Assembly: GCA_031278075.1 (NCBI GenBank)
Contig: JAITLE010000062.1
Span: 1 to 8,442, forward strand
Origin: Bifidobacteriaceae bacterium
GTDB lineage: Bacteria; Actinomycetota; Actinomycetes; Actinomycetales; WQXJ01
Direction: 5' to 3'
DNA: 8,442 bases
The notes under the pieces were generated by a model that searched no databases, was not told the DNA's origin, and saw only the letters and a program-made list of their open reading frames with translations. Below, piece by piece: positions 1 through 5,147 of the stretch (its first letter is position 1; the number at the start of each line of letters is the position of its first letter). The position numbers and the translations under genes are program-made.

Positions 1-135
1 GGCCACAAGGGCTGCGGCGCTGAAGACGCTGAGCAGCACCACGGCCGTGATCACCTCGACCAGCGTCGTGCCGCGATCGTCGCGGCCCTGCGCGCCGGGC
101 GCCTTCGCCCGGCCGGTTCGGCAAAACCTTGGCAT
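1..135 (-). CDS. Minor type IV prepilin, N-terminal part only
   Basis: The first 45 codons of a minus-strand gene that runs off the left edge. It starts at ATG 135-133, preceded by a run of five G (142-146) about six nt upstream that can serve as ribosome site. The protein has a 22-residue basic leader ending in Arg-Gly, then TTLVEV and a hydrophobic helix (about residues 28-45). This is the prepilin peptidase signature: cleavage after Gly22 and the conserved Glu at mature position 5 (Glu27). Such proteins are inserted in the membrane, processed and methylated by PilD-type peptidase, and built into a type IV pilus or pseudopilus. The leader is longer than in the two neighbouring pilins (15 residues) and mature residue 1 is Thr rather than Phe, which fits a minor pilin (PilV/GspI-like) rather than the major subunit. 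It lies downstream of the pilins on the same strand. The assignment to the prepilin class is firm; the subtype is not. Confidence 0.85.
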   Translation of the reverse strand, partial: MPRFCRTGRAKAPGAQGRDDRGTTLVEVITAVVLLSVFSAAALVA

Positions 136-224
136 GCCGTGCCCCCAATCGAAATGTTTCGGAATTGAATTCTCGTGCGAACTCGTCCGCGGTCCGGGTC
201 CGCCCGCCCGGTCACGCCGCAATG

Positions 225-263
225 GTTTGTGGGCCGCCCGCTCCGGGCGGACGGCCCACAAAC
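225..263 (-). terminator. Strong stem-loop after the pilin gene, likely terminator
   Basis: A perfect 12-bp inverted repeat (GTTTGTGGGCCG at 225-236 against 252-263) encloses further complementary bases (237-240 with 244-247), giving a nearly continuous hairpin. It begins about 90 nt beyond the stop of the 354-833 pilin and lies before the minor prepilin gene. No U tract follows on the minus strand, which is common for actinobacterial terminators; it could also be an mRNA processing or stabilising structure that sets a pilin:minor pilin ratio. Confidence 0.55.
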
Positions 264-353
264 TTCCTTCTCTACCATTCGGGCCCGGCTGTTCTCACCG
301 CGGGAGTCTCACCAGGCGAGGCGCCCGGGGCCAGCCTGGGCGTGAGGCGTCTA

Positions 354-833
354 TCAGGTCGTGGCGCCGCCGCCGCTGCCCGAGCAGGTCACGCCCTCTT
401 GGATCACGTCATCCGCCCGCAGCGCGAAGCTCGTCTTCTTGCCCTCAGGGTTGGTGATGTCGACGCACCAGTTCTCGCGGGTTTGACCGGTGCCGGGCGT
501 GACGTTGACGGCAGTGATGTTCTTCGACTTCGCCATTGTGCTCGTCTCCGCGGTCCCGCCGGCCGGGCTCGCGACCACCTTGTACTTGCCGGCGTCGATC
601 GTTATCGCGATCGACGAGCCGGTGGGGCTGTCCGCCCAGAAGGTCGAGACCTCGTTGGCGAGGTTCCGGAGGTCGGACTTGGCCGCGGAGTCCTCGGCCT
701 TGGCGCGCTGCTGCATGAAGAGCGGGATGGCGATCGCCGCCAGAATGCCCATGATGATGACCACAATCAGCAACTCGACTAGCGAGAAGCCCTGGTCCTT
801 TTCTTCCTTGGTTCGCCAGATCCAGTTGTTCAT
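354..833 (-). CDS. Type IV major-type pilin (paralogue B)
   Basis: A 159-residue prepilin, the usual size for type IVa pilins. I chose ATG 833 over the in-frame ATG five codons upstream (848), because only 833 has a good ribosome site (GAAAGG, seven nt spacing). That start also gives a protein aligning residue for residue with the neighbour at 1413-1886. Leader of 15 residues ending QG; mature N terminus FSLVE with Glu5 (residue 20); hydrophobic helix to about residue 39; amphipathic helix to about 65 (QQRAKAEDSAAKSDLRNL). The C-terminal globular part has Cys123 (WCVDITN) and Cys150, the likely D-loop disulfide, and a Gly/Ser/Thr-rich tail. Family knowledge: the subunit is processed by prepilin peptidase and polymerised into pilus fibres used for adhesion, twitching or DNA uptake. 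No assembly ATPase lies in the window. It has its own promoter (1028-1057), so the two pilins need not be co-transcribed. 'PilA-like' is the safest name. Confidence 0.93.
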   Translation of the reverse strand: MNNWIWRTKEEKDQGFSLVELLIVVIIMGILAAIAIPLFMQQRAKAEDSAAKSDLRNLANEVSTFWADSPTGSSIAITIDAGKYKVVASPAGGTAETSTMAKSKNITAVNVTPGTGQTRENWCVDITNPEGKKTSFALRADDVIQEGVTCSGSGGGATT

Positions 834-1003
834 TTCGTTGCCTTTCATTCTTGTTGGACGCCTGGGCCGTCCGGTTTCCCGGCGAAGCCCGCGAGGAACC
901 TTCCTCGCCGCGAAAGCAACTGGAGGATTGATGCCGTGCGCAAGACTCTCGTGGGGGAGGCCTTCGGTCGGTTATCGGGACCGGCGTCGGGGTTCAATCA
1001 CAG

Positions 1004-1016
1004 CCGCTCTACGCGG
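1004..1016 (-). promoter_or_regulatory. Small hairpin at the 5' end of the predicted pilin B mRNA
   Basis: Stem CCGC/GCGG with a five-base loop starts only a few nt after the predicted transcription start near 1021. The same stem with loop GNAGN is present at 2059-2071 in the leader of the other pilin, at the same distance from its promoter. It may protect the 5' end of the transcript; this role is inference. Confidence 0.35.
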
Positions 1017-1027
1017 TGCTGACAACG

Positions 1028-1057
1028 ATGTTAGAACGGCTCTTGTCAAACCGCCAA
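1028..1057 (-). promoter_or_regulatory. Predicted promoter of pilin B
   Basis: On the minus strand, TTGGCG (1057-1052), an 18-bp spacer, then TAACAT (1033-1028). The -10 fits the actinobacterial TANNNT pattern and both hexamers with the same 18-bp spacing recur upstream of the paralogous pilin. Predicted start near 1021, giving a leader of about 188 nt. A TTGACA at 1049-1044 lies inside the spacer and is not suitably spaced from TAACAT. Confidence 0.65.
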
Positions 1058-1202
1058 GCTCCGCGCAACACCGTTCGCCGCCGGCGAAGCGGACGCGGGC
1101 TAGGCCGCTGACCAGGGCAAACGCGGCGCCGCTGGCCGCCCGCGGCATCGGCCACGCTAAATCCTAGGACTAACGGCCTACGGATTTCGCCCTTAGCGCA
1201 CC

Positions 1203-1248
1203 GTAAACGATTGGTAATACTGGGCCTTTGGGATAAAAACAGTGAAAC
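1203..1248 (-). promoter_or_regulatory. Paired 11-bp direct repeats, OmpR/PhoB-type operator, copy B
   Basis: On the minus strand, short TTNAC-like half-sites start at 1248 (GTTTC), 1237 (TTTAT), 1218 (ATTAC) and 1207 (TTTAC). Each pair is offset by 11 bp, one helical turn, and the pairs are 30 bp apart. The core ATTACCAATCGTTTAC differs by one base from that at 2254-2269. Spacing is identical in both copies while the DNA between is diverged, which indicates a conserved protein-binding site. 11-bp direct repeats are the classical recognition form of OmpR/PhoB-family regulators; one is encoded at 4121-4843. The site lies about 180 bp before the predicted promoter start, so another promoter nearer to it or action at a distance is possible. 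Confidence 0.55.
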
Positions 1249-1391
1249 TGCTCCCCAGGTCCAGCCGCAGGCGCCGGCGAGGCCGCACGGAGCACAGTTC
1301 CGGGATGGGCCAGAGCCCTTTCGCCGGGGCGCAGGAGGGACAGCGCGAGACGCGCCTTTGGTTGATATGGCGGGGTTGGACCAGGGTGGGC

Positions 1392-1410
1392 TCGCCGGGC
1401 CCCAGGGCGA
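1392..1410 (-). terminator. Possible weak terminator hairpin after pilin A
   Basis: TCGCC at 1392-1396 pairs with GGCGA at 1406-1410, with extra GGG/CCC pairing possible inside the loop. It begins two bases after the stop codon of the 1413-1886 pilin on the minus strand. No U tract follows. The stem is short, so this is tentative. Confidence 0.25.
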
Positions 1411-1412
1411 AC

Positions 1413-1886
1413 TCAGGGCTTCGTGGCGGTGCCGCCACTCGTGTCGCAGACGCCGCCCGCCTCCATCTCACCGGCGCCCGTCCAGGCATAGTTCTGGACC
1501 TTGCCCTGAAGGTTGGTCACACCCACGCACCAAGACTTCACCGACTCCATATGACTGGTCGGCTGAAGCTCGACGTTCCGCGAGCGCGGGGTCCCGGCGG
1601 TCTCAACCTCCGAGCCGTTCACGACTGTGATCTGGTAGGCGTTGCCGACCTGAGCCACCGTCACCGCCGTGGCGGCGGTCGCCTCGATCCAGATCCGGGA
1701 CAACTCGCCACCGAGGTGACGCACATCCGCCTCGGCGGCGGCGTCCGCGGCATTGGCGCGCTGCTGGAAGAACAGTGGAATCGCGATGGCCGACAAGACG
1801 CCCATGATGATCACCACGATCAAGAGTTCGACCAGCGAGAAACCCTGCTCGCCGGGCGCCCCGCGCCGCCAAAGCCAGTTAGCCAT
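1413..1886 (-). CDS. Type IV major-type pilin (paralogue A)
   Basis: A 157-residue prepilin starting at ATG 1886 with AAGG eight nt upstream; the sequence just before the start matches that of the other pilin (AAGGCGAACGAAATG here, AAAGGCAACGAAATG there). Leader MANWLWRRGAPGEQG of 15 residues, mature FSLVE with Glu5 (residue 20), hydrophobic helix to about 39, then QQRANAADAAAEAD amphipathic helix. The first 30 mature residues are almost identical to paralogue B, while the middle (residues 65-115) is strongly diverged. Cys120 (WCVGVTN) and Cys147 are placed as in paralogue B (WCVDITN), probably a disulfide closing a D-loop; the tail is Gly/Thr rich. The role is fibre subunit after prepilin peptidase processing. 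It has its own promoter and operator copy and is divergent from the kinase gene at 2518. Whether A or B is the dominant subunit cannot be told from sequence. Confidence 0.93.
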   Translation of the reverse strand: MANWLWRRGAPGEQGFSLVELLIVVIIMGVLSAIAIPLFFQQRANAADAAAEADVRHLGGELSRIWIEATAATAVTVAQVGNAYQITVVNGSEVETAGTPRSRNVELQPTSHMESVKSWCVGVTNLQGKVQNYAWTGAGEMEAGGVCDTSGGTATKP

Positions 1887-2058
1887 TTCGTTCGCCTTCG
1901 CCTCGTCCGATAGTTGCCGGGTGTTTCCAGTCCATCCTCGCGCCCGCCATGGTCCCGAGCGCCACGAGTGGAACGTCCAATGCCAAGCCGAGCCGGCGCG
2001 ATCCGTCTTGGGAGAGGCCCAGCAACTGGCCGAGCCGGTTTCGGCGTGGAGTTCGCGG

Positions 2059-2071
2059 CCGCACTGCGCGG
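2059..2071 (-). promoter_or_regulatory. Small hairpin at the 5' end of the predicted pilin A mRNA
   Basis: CCGC/GCGG stem with a five-base loop, extendable by one G-C pair, just after the predicted start near 2075. It is the positional equivalent of the hairpin at 1004-1016. Confidence 0.35.
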
Positions 2072-2081
2072 CGCATATTCG

Positions 2082-2111
2082 ATGTTAGAGCCCCGCGGGA
2101 GCGGCCGCCAA
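2082..2111 (-). promoter_or_regulatory. Predicted promoter of pilin A
   Basis: TTGGCG (2111-2106), 18-bp spacer, TAACAT (2087-2082) on the minus strand, matching the pilin B promoter in both hexamers and spacing although the spacer sequence is largely different. The flanking bases CTTGGCGG and TCTAACATCG are shared too. Predicted transcription start near 2075, leader of about 189 nt. Confidence 0.65.
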
Positions 2112-2157
2112 GTCCGGCGGGAGGGCGCCACTGGCGCGGCGATCACCGGCGCCGGGA

Positions 2158-2165
2158 CGCTGACC
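2158..2165 (-). promoter_or_regulatory. Conserved block GGTCAGCG upstream of both pilin promoters
   Basis: Minus strand GGTCAGCG lies 46 bp before the -35 here and 48 bp before it in the other copy (1106-1113). Neighbouring bases agree as TGnCCnGGTCAGCGnCC. It may be an additional activator site or simply retained duplication; no known motif is recognised. Confidence 0.35.
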
Positions 2166-2253
2166 TGGTCATTTGCCCCCGGCGCGGCGCCGGCGCGATA
2201 GGCGCGGCGACAAATCGGGACTAATGGCCCATCTTTCTGGGCTGGCGGCACAT

Positions 2254-2299
2254 GTAAACGATCGGTAATCAGGGGCATATTGCGTAAAATGCCCGAAAC
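2254..2299 (-). promoter_or_regulatory. Paired 11-bp direct repeats, OmpR/PhoB-type operator, copy A
   Basis: Minus-strand half-sites start at 2299 (GTTTC), 2288 (TTTAC), 2269 (ATTAC) and 2258 (TTTAC): two pairs of 11-bp period, 30 bp apart, as at 1203-1248. The core is ATTACCGATCGTTTAC. It sits between the divergent pilin A and kinase genes and could affect either. Confidence 0.55.
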
Positions 2300-2517
2300 A
2301 ACGCCCCGTCTGCGGCCCGTGCGCGGACGGCGCCCCGGACCGCGCGGCCCAAGACCCGCTCCCACCTGGCCAAACGGGCCACCACGCGAGCCACGCCGGG
2401 GCGCCGCCAGGTCGCGTGGCAGACGGGGGCGGACGGCATCGGGCGCTGGGGGCTACTCGGCGCGGGAGGAAGCCGGCGCGGTGGCGACCGGGCGGCGCTG
2501 CGGCCAGACTAGAGGGC

Positions 2518-4050
2518 ATGACCAGCACCGTGAAGCCCCACCAGAACGTGTTCCCCAAACCAACCAAGGCGAACAGCTCATTCGGCGAGGTGATGCGCGC
2601 GAGGGCCTCATGGGACGGACAACTGGCGAGCATGATCCGCGGCCTGGCGGGCGTGGTGGCGGTCTGCTGCCTGGTCATGTCGATCGTCAACGGGGCGCTG
2701 GGGCTCGGGCCGATGCCGGTCATCTTGAACCTGCTGATCCCCGTCGTGGTGCTGTTGTCGGTCCTCTACATCGAGGCGACCGACCGGTTCTTGGGGGCAT
2801 ATGTGGTGATAATCGTCGCGGTGTTCCTGGTGCTGCTCCCCCTCGGGTTCTTCACCAGCGGCGGCGGCGCGGGCACTGTGCCCTATTATTTCCTGACCGG
2901 AGTCGCGCTCACGTCGTTCATGCTCCAAGGCTGGTGGTTCGTGGTCGCGTTCACGGCCGAATTGGTGGTCTTCACCGCTTGCCTGACGGTCACGCTGTAC
3001 CACCCCGAATACCTCCAGCCGGAACCGGACCACCAAGGTTTGGAGATCTCCCAGCCGATCGGGTTGGCGTGCGCGGCGGTCGTCATCGCGCTGTCGGTGC
3101 AGTTCGTTTACCACCACTATGTCCAGACCGCCGCGCAGCTAAACCAGTCAAACGCGGCGTTGCTGGATGCGGCGCACAACAAGGACGCCTTCTTGGCGCT
3201 GCTCGCCCACGAGTTGAAAACCCCGGTGGCGATCATGTCAAGCCACGCTCAAGAAGCCGCCCGGGTCCTCGGCGCGCTCGAATACCAGACGCCAGACGCG
3301 ATTCGGGTGCGCGCCGACATGGCGACGATCCTCAGACAATCGGTCTCGCTGTCAGGGATGGTCACGCAGCTGCTTGACATCAATCGGATCAACGACGGCC
3401 GTCTCGTCTTCAAGATGGCCCGGGTCTCGCTAGCGCAGGTGGTCCAGGAGACCCTGGCTGAGTGCGGCCAGCTACTCGGCGACGACGGCAACCAGCTACG
3501 CTTGGCCAGCGGCGGAGCGCATCCCACCGTGATCGCGGACGCCGGCCGCATCAACCGTGTGCTGCTCAACCTGATCTCGAACGCCTCCCGCCACACCCAC
3601 CATGGGAGCATCACTGTCACGCTCTCGAAAGATGGCGCCTTCGCCAGGGTCAGCGTGGCCGACACCGGCGAGGGCATGACCGCCGCCCAGATCGACCGGA
3701 TCCTCACCACCGAGACGGTCGGTGGGCTCGGTTTGTACGACGGGACCATCGCTCAGACGTTGACCCGCGCCGGCCGGCGACTAGCCCCGGCGCACGATGC
3801 CGACCCGCCCAGCGAGTCCCCCAGCCACAGGCCGCACGGGGAGACCGAGGAGGACGCTGGGACACGGCTCAGCCTGCCTGTGGCATCGGGCTCGCGCCAT
3901 GGCGGGTTGGGGCTCGGACTGCGGATAGTGCGCCACACCGTGGCCGCTCACGGCGGCGAGTTCGAGATCACCAGCGAACTCGGGCGAGGCACCACAGCCA
4001 GCTTCACCATCCCCTTGGCGCCGCAGGCGTCCCCGCCCTGGGAAAGCTGA
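2518..4050 (+). CDS. Membrane sensor histidine kinase, six-helix sensor, extended ATP lid
   Basis: 510 residues from ATG 2518. An in-frame GTG at 2416 would add 34 residues rich in Arg and Gly, atypical of a kinase N terminus, so I reject it; the GAGGG before ATG 2518 is only one nt away, so the start is not beyond doubt. Residues 1-38 are cytoplasmic; about six membrane helices follow (roughly 41-60, 66-85, 91-112, 121-137, 139-160, 181-199) with only short loops, so the signal is probably sensed in or near the membrane. Dimerisation domain with H-box HELKTP, phospho-accepting His231. Catalytic domain: N-box NLISNASRHT (351-360), G1 DTGEGM (382-387), G2 GGLGLGL (462-468), then HGGEFEITS. Between G1 and G2 lie about 75 residues where 20-30 are usual; the extra part is polar and Pro-rich and contains a second GGLGL (402-406). 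All catalytic motifs are kept, so it should be active. Likely partner: the convergent regulator at 4121-4843. The ligand is unknown. Confidence 0.9.
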   Translation: MTSTVKPHQNVFPKPTKANSSFGEVMRARASWDGQLASMIRGLAGVVAVCCLVMSIVNGALGLGPMPVILNLLIPVVVLLSVLYIEATDRFLGAYVVIIVAVFLVLLPLGFFTSGGGAGTVPYYFLTGVALTSFMLQGWWFVVAFTAELVVFTACLTVTLYHPEYLQPEPDHQGLEISQPIGLACAAVVIALSVQFVYHHYVQTAAQLNQSNAALLDAAHNKDAFLALLAHELKTPVAIMSSHAQEAARVLGALEYQTPDAIRVRADMATILRQSVSLSGMVTQLLDINRINDGRLVFKMARVSLAQVVQETLAECGQLLGDDGNQLRLASGGAHPTVIADAGRINRVLLNLISNASRHTHHGSITVTLSKDGAFARVSVADTGEGMTAAQIDRILTTETVGGLGLYDGTIAQTLTRAGRRLAPAHDADPPSESPSHRPHGETEEDAGTRLSLPVASGSRHGGLGLGLRIVRHTVAAHGGEFEITSELGRGTTASFTIPLAPQASPPWES

Positions 4051-4076
4051 GGACCTCCTGCCGCAGGCGGGACTGC

Positions 4077-4092
4077 GCGGTCGTAGAACCGC
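4077..4092. terminator. Possible bidirectional terminator between convergent genes
   Basis: GCGGT (4077-4081) pairs with ACCGC (4088-4092) around a six-base loop in the 70-bp gap between the 3' ends of the kinase and the regulator. The stem is short and has no U tract on either side; position is the main argument. Confidence 0.25.
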
Positions 4093-4120
4093 CGTAGCCG
4101 ACTCGCGGCGCTGGGGGTGG

Positions 4121-4843
4121 TCAGTTGGTGAAGGTCAGGCGCTGGAAGGTGTACTGGTGGTCGTCGGTCAGGACCAGTTCGAAGGGCGGGTTGGGGCCTT
4201 GGCCCAGCTTGCGGCGCAGCTTTGAGATGTGGACTCGGACCGTGTTGGTGGGCAAACCGGACGTGTCATTCCAGACAGCCTCCAAGAGTTCGGCCTGAGT
4301 GAAGCCGCGGCCCGGGTTGGTCGCGAACAGCGCGAGCAGTTTCAGTTCGGTGGCGGTGAGCCGGAGTGAGCGGTTGTACATTGTGACCCCGCCGGTCAGC
4401 AAGTCGATGCGGAGCGGTGGCAGCTCGATCGGCGCTGGCGCGCCGACACCCGACCGGCGGAGCAAGCTTCTGATGCGAGCGCTCAGCACCTCGAGGTTGA
4501 AGGGCTTGGTGACATAGTCGTCGCCGCCCATCGCCAGGCCCTTGACAACCGAAGCGTCTTCGCCCAAAGCGGTGGCGAAGACGATCGGCGCCGAAGTGAT
4601 CGCACGGATCTCCGTCGCCAAGTCGAAGCCGGAGCCATCTGGGAGGAGCACATCCAGCACCACCAGGCTCTGCGGGTGGCGCCGCAACACCTCACGAGCC
4701 TCGGCCGCGGTGCCCGCGACGGTGACCCTATAACCCTCGTCTTCGAGGTGACGGGCGACGACGCCCGCCAGCTCCGCTTCGTCCTCGACCACCAGTATCC
4801 GAGCGTGAGTGTCCCGGCCTTGGGCCGCTCTTGCCTCTAGCAC
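4121..4843 (-). CDS. OmpR-family response regulator
   Basis: 240 residues from GTG 4843. Receiver domain (about 14-130): acidic pair Glu20-Asp21, phospho-acceptor Asp64 in VVLDVLLPDGSG, Thr91 and Lys113 in VTKPF, the full active set. Winged-helix DNA-binding domain (about 138-236): TATELKLLALFATNPGRGFTQ, then recognition helix TVRVHISKLRRKLG (201-214) and the C-terminal wing hairpin. This is the usual domain order and length of OmpR/PhoB regulators, which bind direct repeats of 11-bp period as phosphorylated dimers. No Shine-Dalgarno precedes GTG; instead TAAGAT ends six bases before it, which suggests a leaderless mRNA. A later start would cut into the first receiver strand. It is convergent with the kinase at 2518-4050, probably its partner, rather than in an operon with it. 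Likely targets in the window are the pilin genes, and possibly itself through 4931-4948; both are inferences. Confidence 0.92.
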   Translation of the reverse strand: MLEARAAQGRDTHARILVVEDEAELAGVVARHLEDEGYRVTVAGTAAEAREVLRRHPQSLVVLDVLLPDGSGFDLATEIRAITSAPIVFATALGEDASVVKGLAMGGDDYVTKPFNLEVLSARIRSLLRRSGVGAPAPIELPPLRIDLLTGGVTMYNRSLRLTATELKLLALFATNPGRGFTQAELLEAVWNDTSGLPTNTVRVHISKLRRKLGQGPNPPFELVLTDDHQYTFQRLTFTN

Positions 4844-4849
4844 AACTAA

Positions 4850-4855
4850 ATCTTA
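4850..4855 (-). promoter_or_regulatory. -10 element of the regulator, leaderless start
   Basis: Minus-strand TAAGAT (TANNNT type) is followed by six bases and then the GTG start codon, placing the transcription start on the G of GTG. No -35 hexamer is evident at 16-18 bp, as is common in actinobacterial or activator-dependent promoters. Absence of a ribosome site agrees with leaderless translation. Confidence 0.6.
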
Positions 4856-4930
4856 ACCGTCTGGCCAACGCGGCGCGGACGTTGGTCCCTAATCGAAGTT
4901 TTCCAGCGTTGGCGGGCGCTCCGGGCGGCC

Positions 4931-4948
4931 GCATAACGAATCGTGAAC
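4931..4948 (-). promoter_or_regulatory. Degenerate 11-bp direct repeat upstream of the regulator
   Basis: Minus strand GTTCACGATTCGTTATGC: GTTCAC and GTTATG start 11 bp apart. It resembles the pilin upstream cores (ATTACCRATCGTTTAC) in half-site spacing and in the CGATTCGTT-like middle. It lies about 90-105 bp before the predicted start, so autoregulation is possible. The match is partial. Confidence 0.35.
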
Positions 4949-4970
4949 AGGTGCTGGGTGGGGGGACCCC

Positions 4971-5020
4971 GCCCCGGGCGGGGCTGGGCGGGGAGCGCTG
5001 CCCCGGGCGGGGCTGGGCGG
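4971..5020. repeat. Perfect 21-bp GC-rich direct repeat with G-quadruplex potential
   Basis: GCCCCGGGCGGGGCTGGGCGG-type units of 21 bp at 4971-4991 and 5000-5020 are identical, with a 29-bp period. Each contains GCCCC/GGGGC that can fold as a hairpin. On the plus strand 4976-4993 reads G3-C-G4-CT-G3-C-G4, a canonical four-run quadruplex pattern with very short loops; the second unit lacks one G in its last run. It lies upstream of the regulator, on its template strand. Confidence 0.6.
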
Positions 5021-5067
5021 AGCGGTCGGGGGTGGCGCCCTGGCTCGCGCGGGGCGGCGGGCAGAAG

Positions 5068-5102
5068 GACGGCCCCGGGACCACTCGGGTCCCGGGGCCG
5101 TC
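5068..5102 (-). terminator. Strong 15-bp hairpin, terminator of the surface protein gene
   Basis: A perfect 15-bp inverted repeat (GACGGCCCCGGGACC at 5068-5082 with 5088-5102) around a five-base loop, about 50 nt after the surface protein stop. The downstream minus strand begins CTTCT with no long U tract, typical for high-GC terminators. It would also insulate the regulator promoter from read-through. Confidence 0.75.
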
Positions 5103-5112
5103 CAACGGTCGA

Positions 5113-5147
5113 GGCCGCGCCACAGCCGCTTTGGCTGCGGCGCGGTC
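5113..5147 (-). terminator. Second, imperfect hairpin directly after the surface protein stop
   Basis: CCGCGCC (5115-5121) pairs with GGCGCGG (5139-5145), one A-C mismatch, then CAGCC (5123-5127) pairs with GGCTG (5133-5137), loop of five bases. It begins six nt after the stop codon and stands in tandem with the hairpin at 5068-5102. Confidence 0.55.

Larger units (their letters stand above)
834..1412. other. Intergenic region between the two pilin genes
   Basis: This 579-nt stretch has no credible gene. Reading toward the 354-833 pilin it holds the 3' end region of the 1413-1886 pilin with a small hairpin, AT-richer paired repeats (1203-1248), a conserved block GGTCAGCG (1106-1113), a promoter (1028-1057) and a leader of about 190 nt. 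From 1026 to 1256 its landmarks match, at nearly the same spacing, the region upstream of the other pilin (2080-2307). Confidence 0.7.
1887..2517. other. Divergent intergenic region between pilin A and the kinase
   Basis: This 631-nt stretch has no convincing gene; overlapping open frames are Arg/Pro/Gly-rich artefacts of high GC. It contains the pilin A leader (1887 to about 2075), promoter (2082-2111), conserved block (2158-2165) and paired repeats (2254-2299). Positions 2300-2517 lead into the kinase; I see no clear promoter there. The repeats could also serve the kinase gene, which is transcribed the other way. Confidence 0.6.

Noticed and set aside
129..782. Plus-strand open frames opposite pilin B
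   Set aside because: Antisense shadows without domains or ribosome sites; the pilin on the minus strand explains the coding signal.
834..848. Upstream ATG at 848 for pilin B
   Set aside because: No ribosome site precedes it, and the extra five residues are absent from the paralogue; ATG 833 has the conserved ribosome site.
1028..1049. TTGACA (1049-1044, minus) as -35 for TAACAT
   Set aside because: Spacing is only 10 bp, and the hexamer is absent in the paralogous promoter, where TTGGCG at 18 bp is conserved in both.
1106..1125. CAGGGCAAACG on the plus strand resembling part of a c-di-GMP riboswitch
   Set aside because: It lies on the strand opposite to the pilin gene, the rest of the conserved riboswitch core is missing and no downstream gene follows on that strand.
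2416..2517. GTG at 2416 as kinase start
   Set aside because: It would add 34 Arg/Gly/Ala-rich residues unlike a kinase N terminus; the ATG at 2518 opens a normal cytoplasmic N terminus.
2280..3377. Long plus-strand open frame overlapping the kinase start
   Set aside because: Its translation is Arg/Pro/Gly-rich without domains and runs in another frame of the kinase, which has clear catalytic motifs; it is a high-GC shadow.
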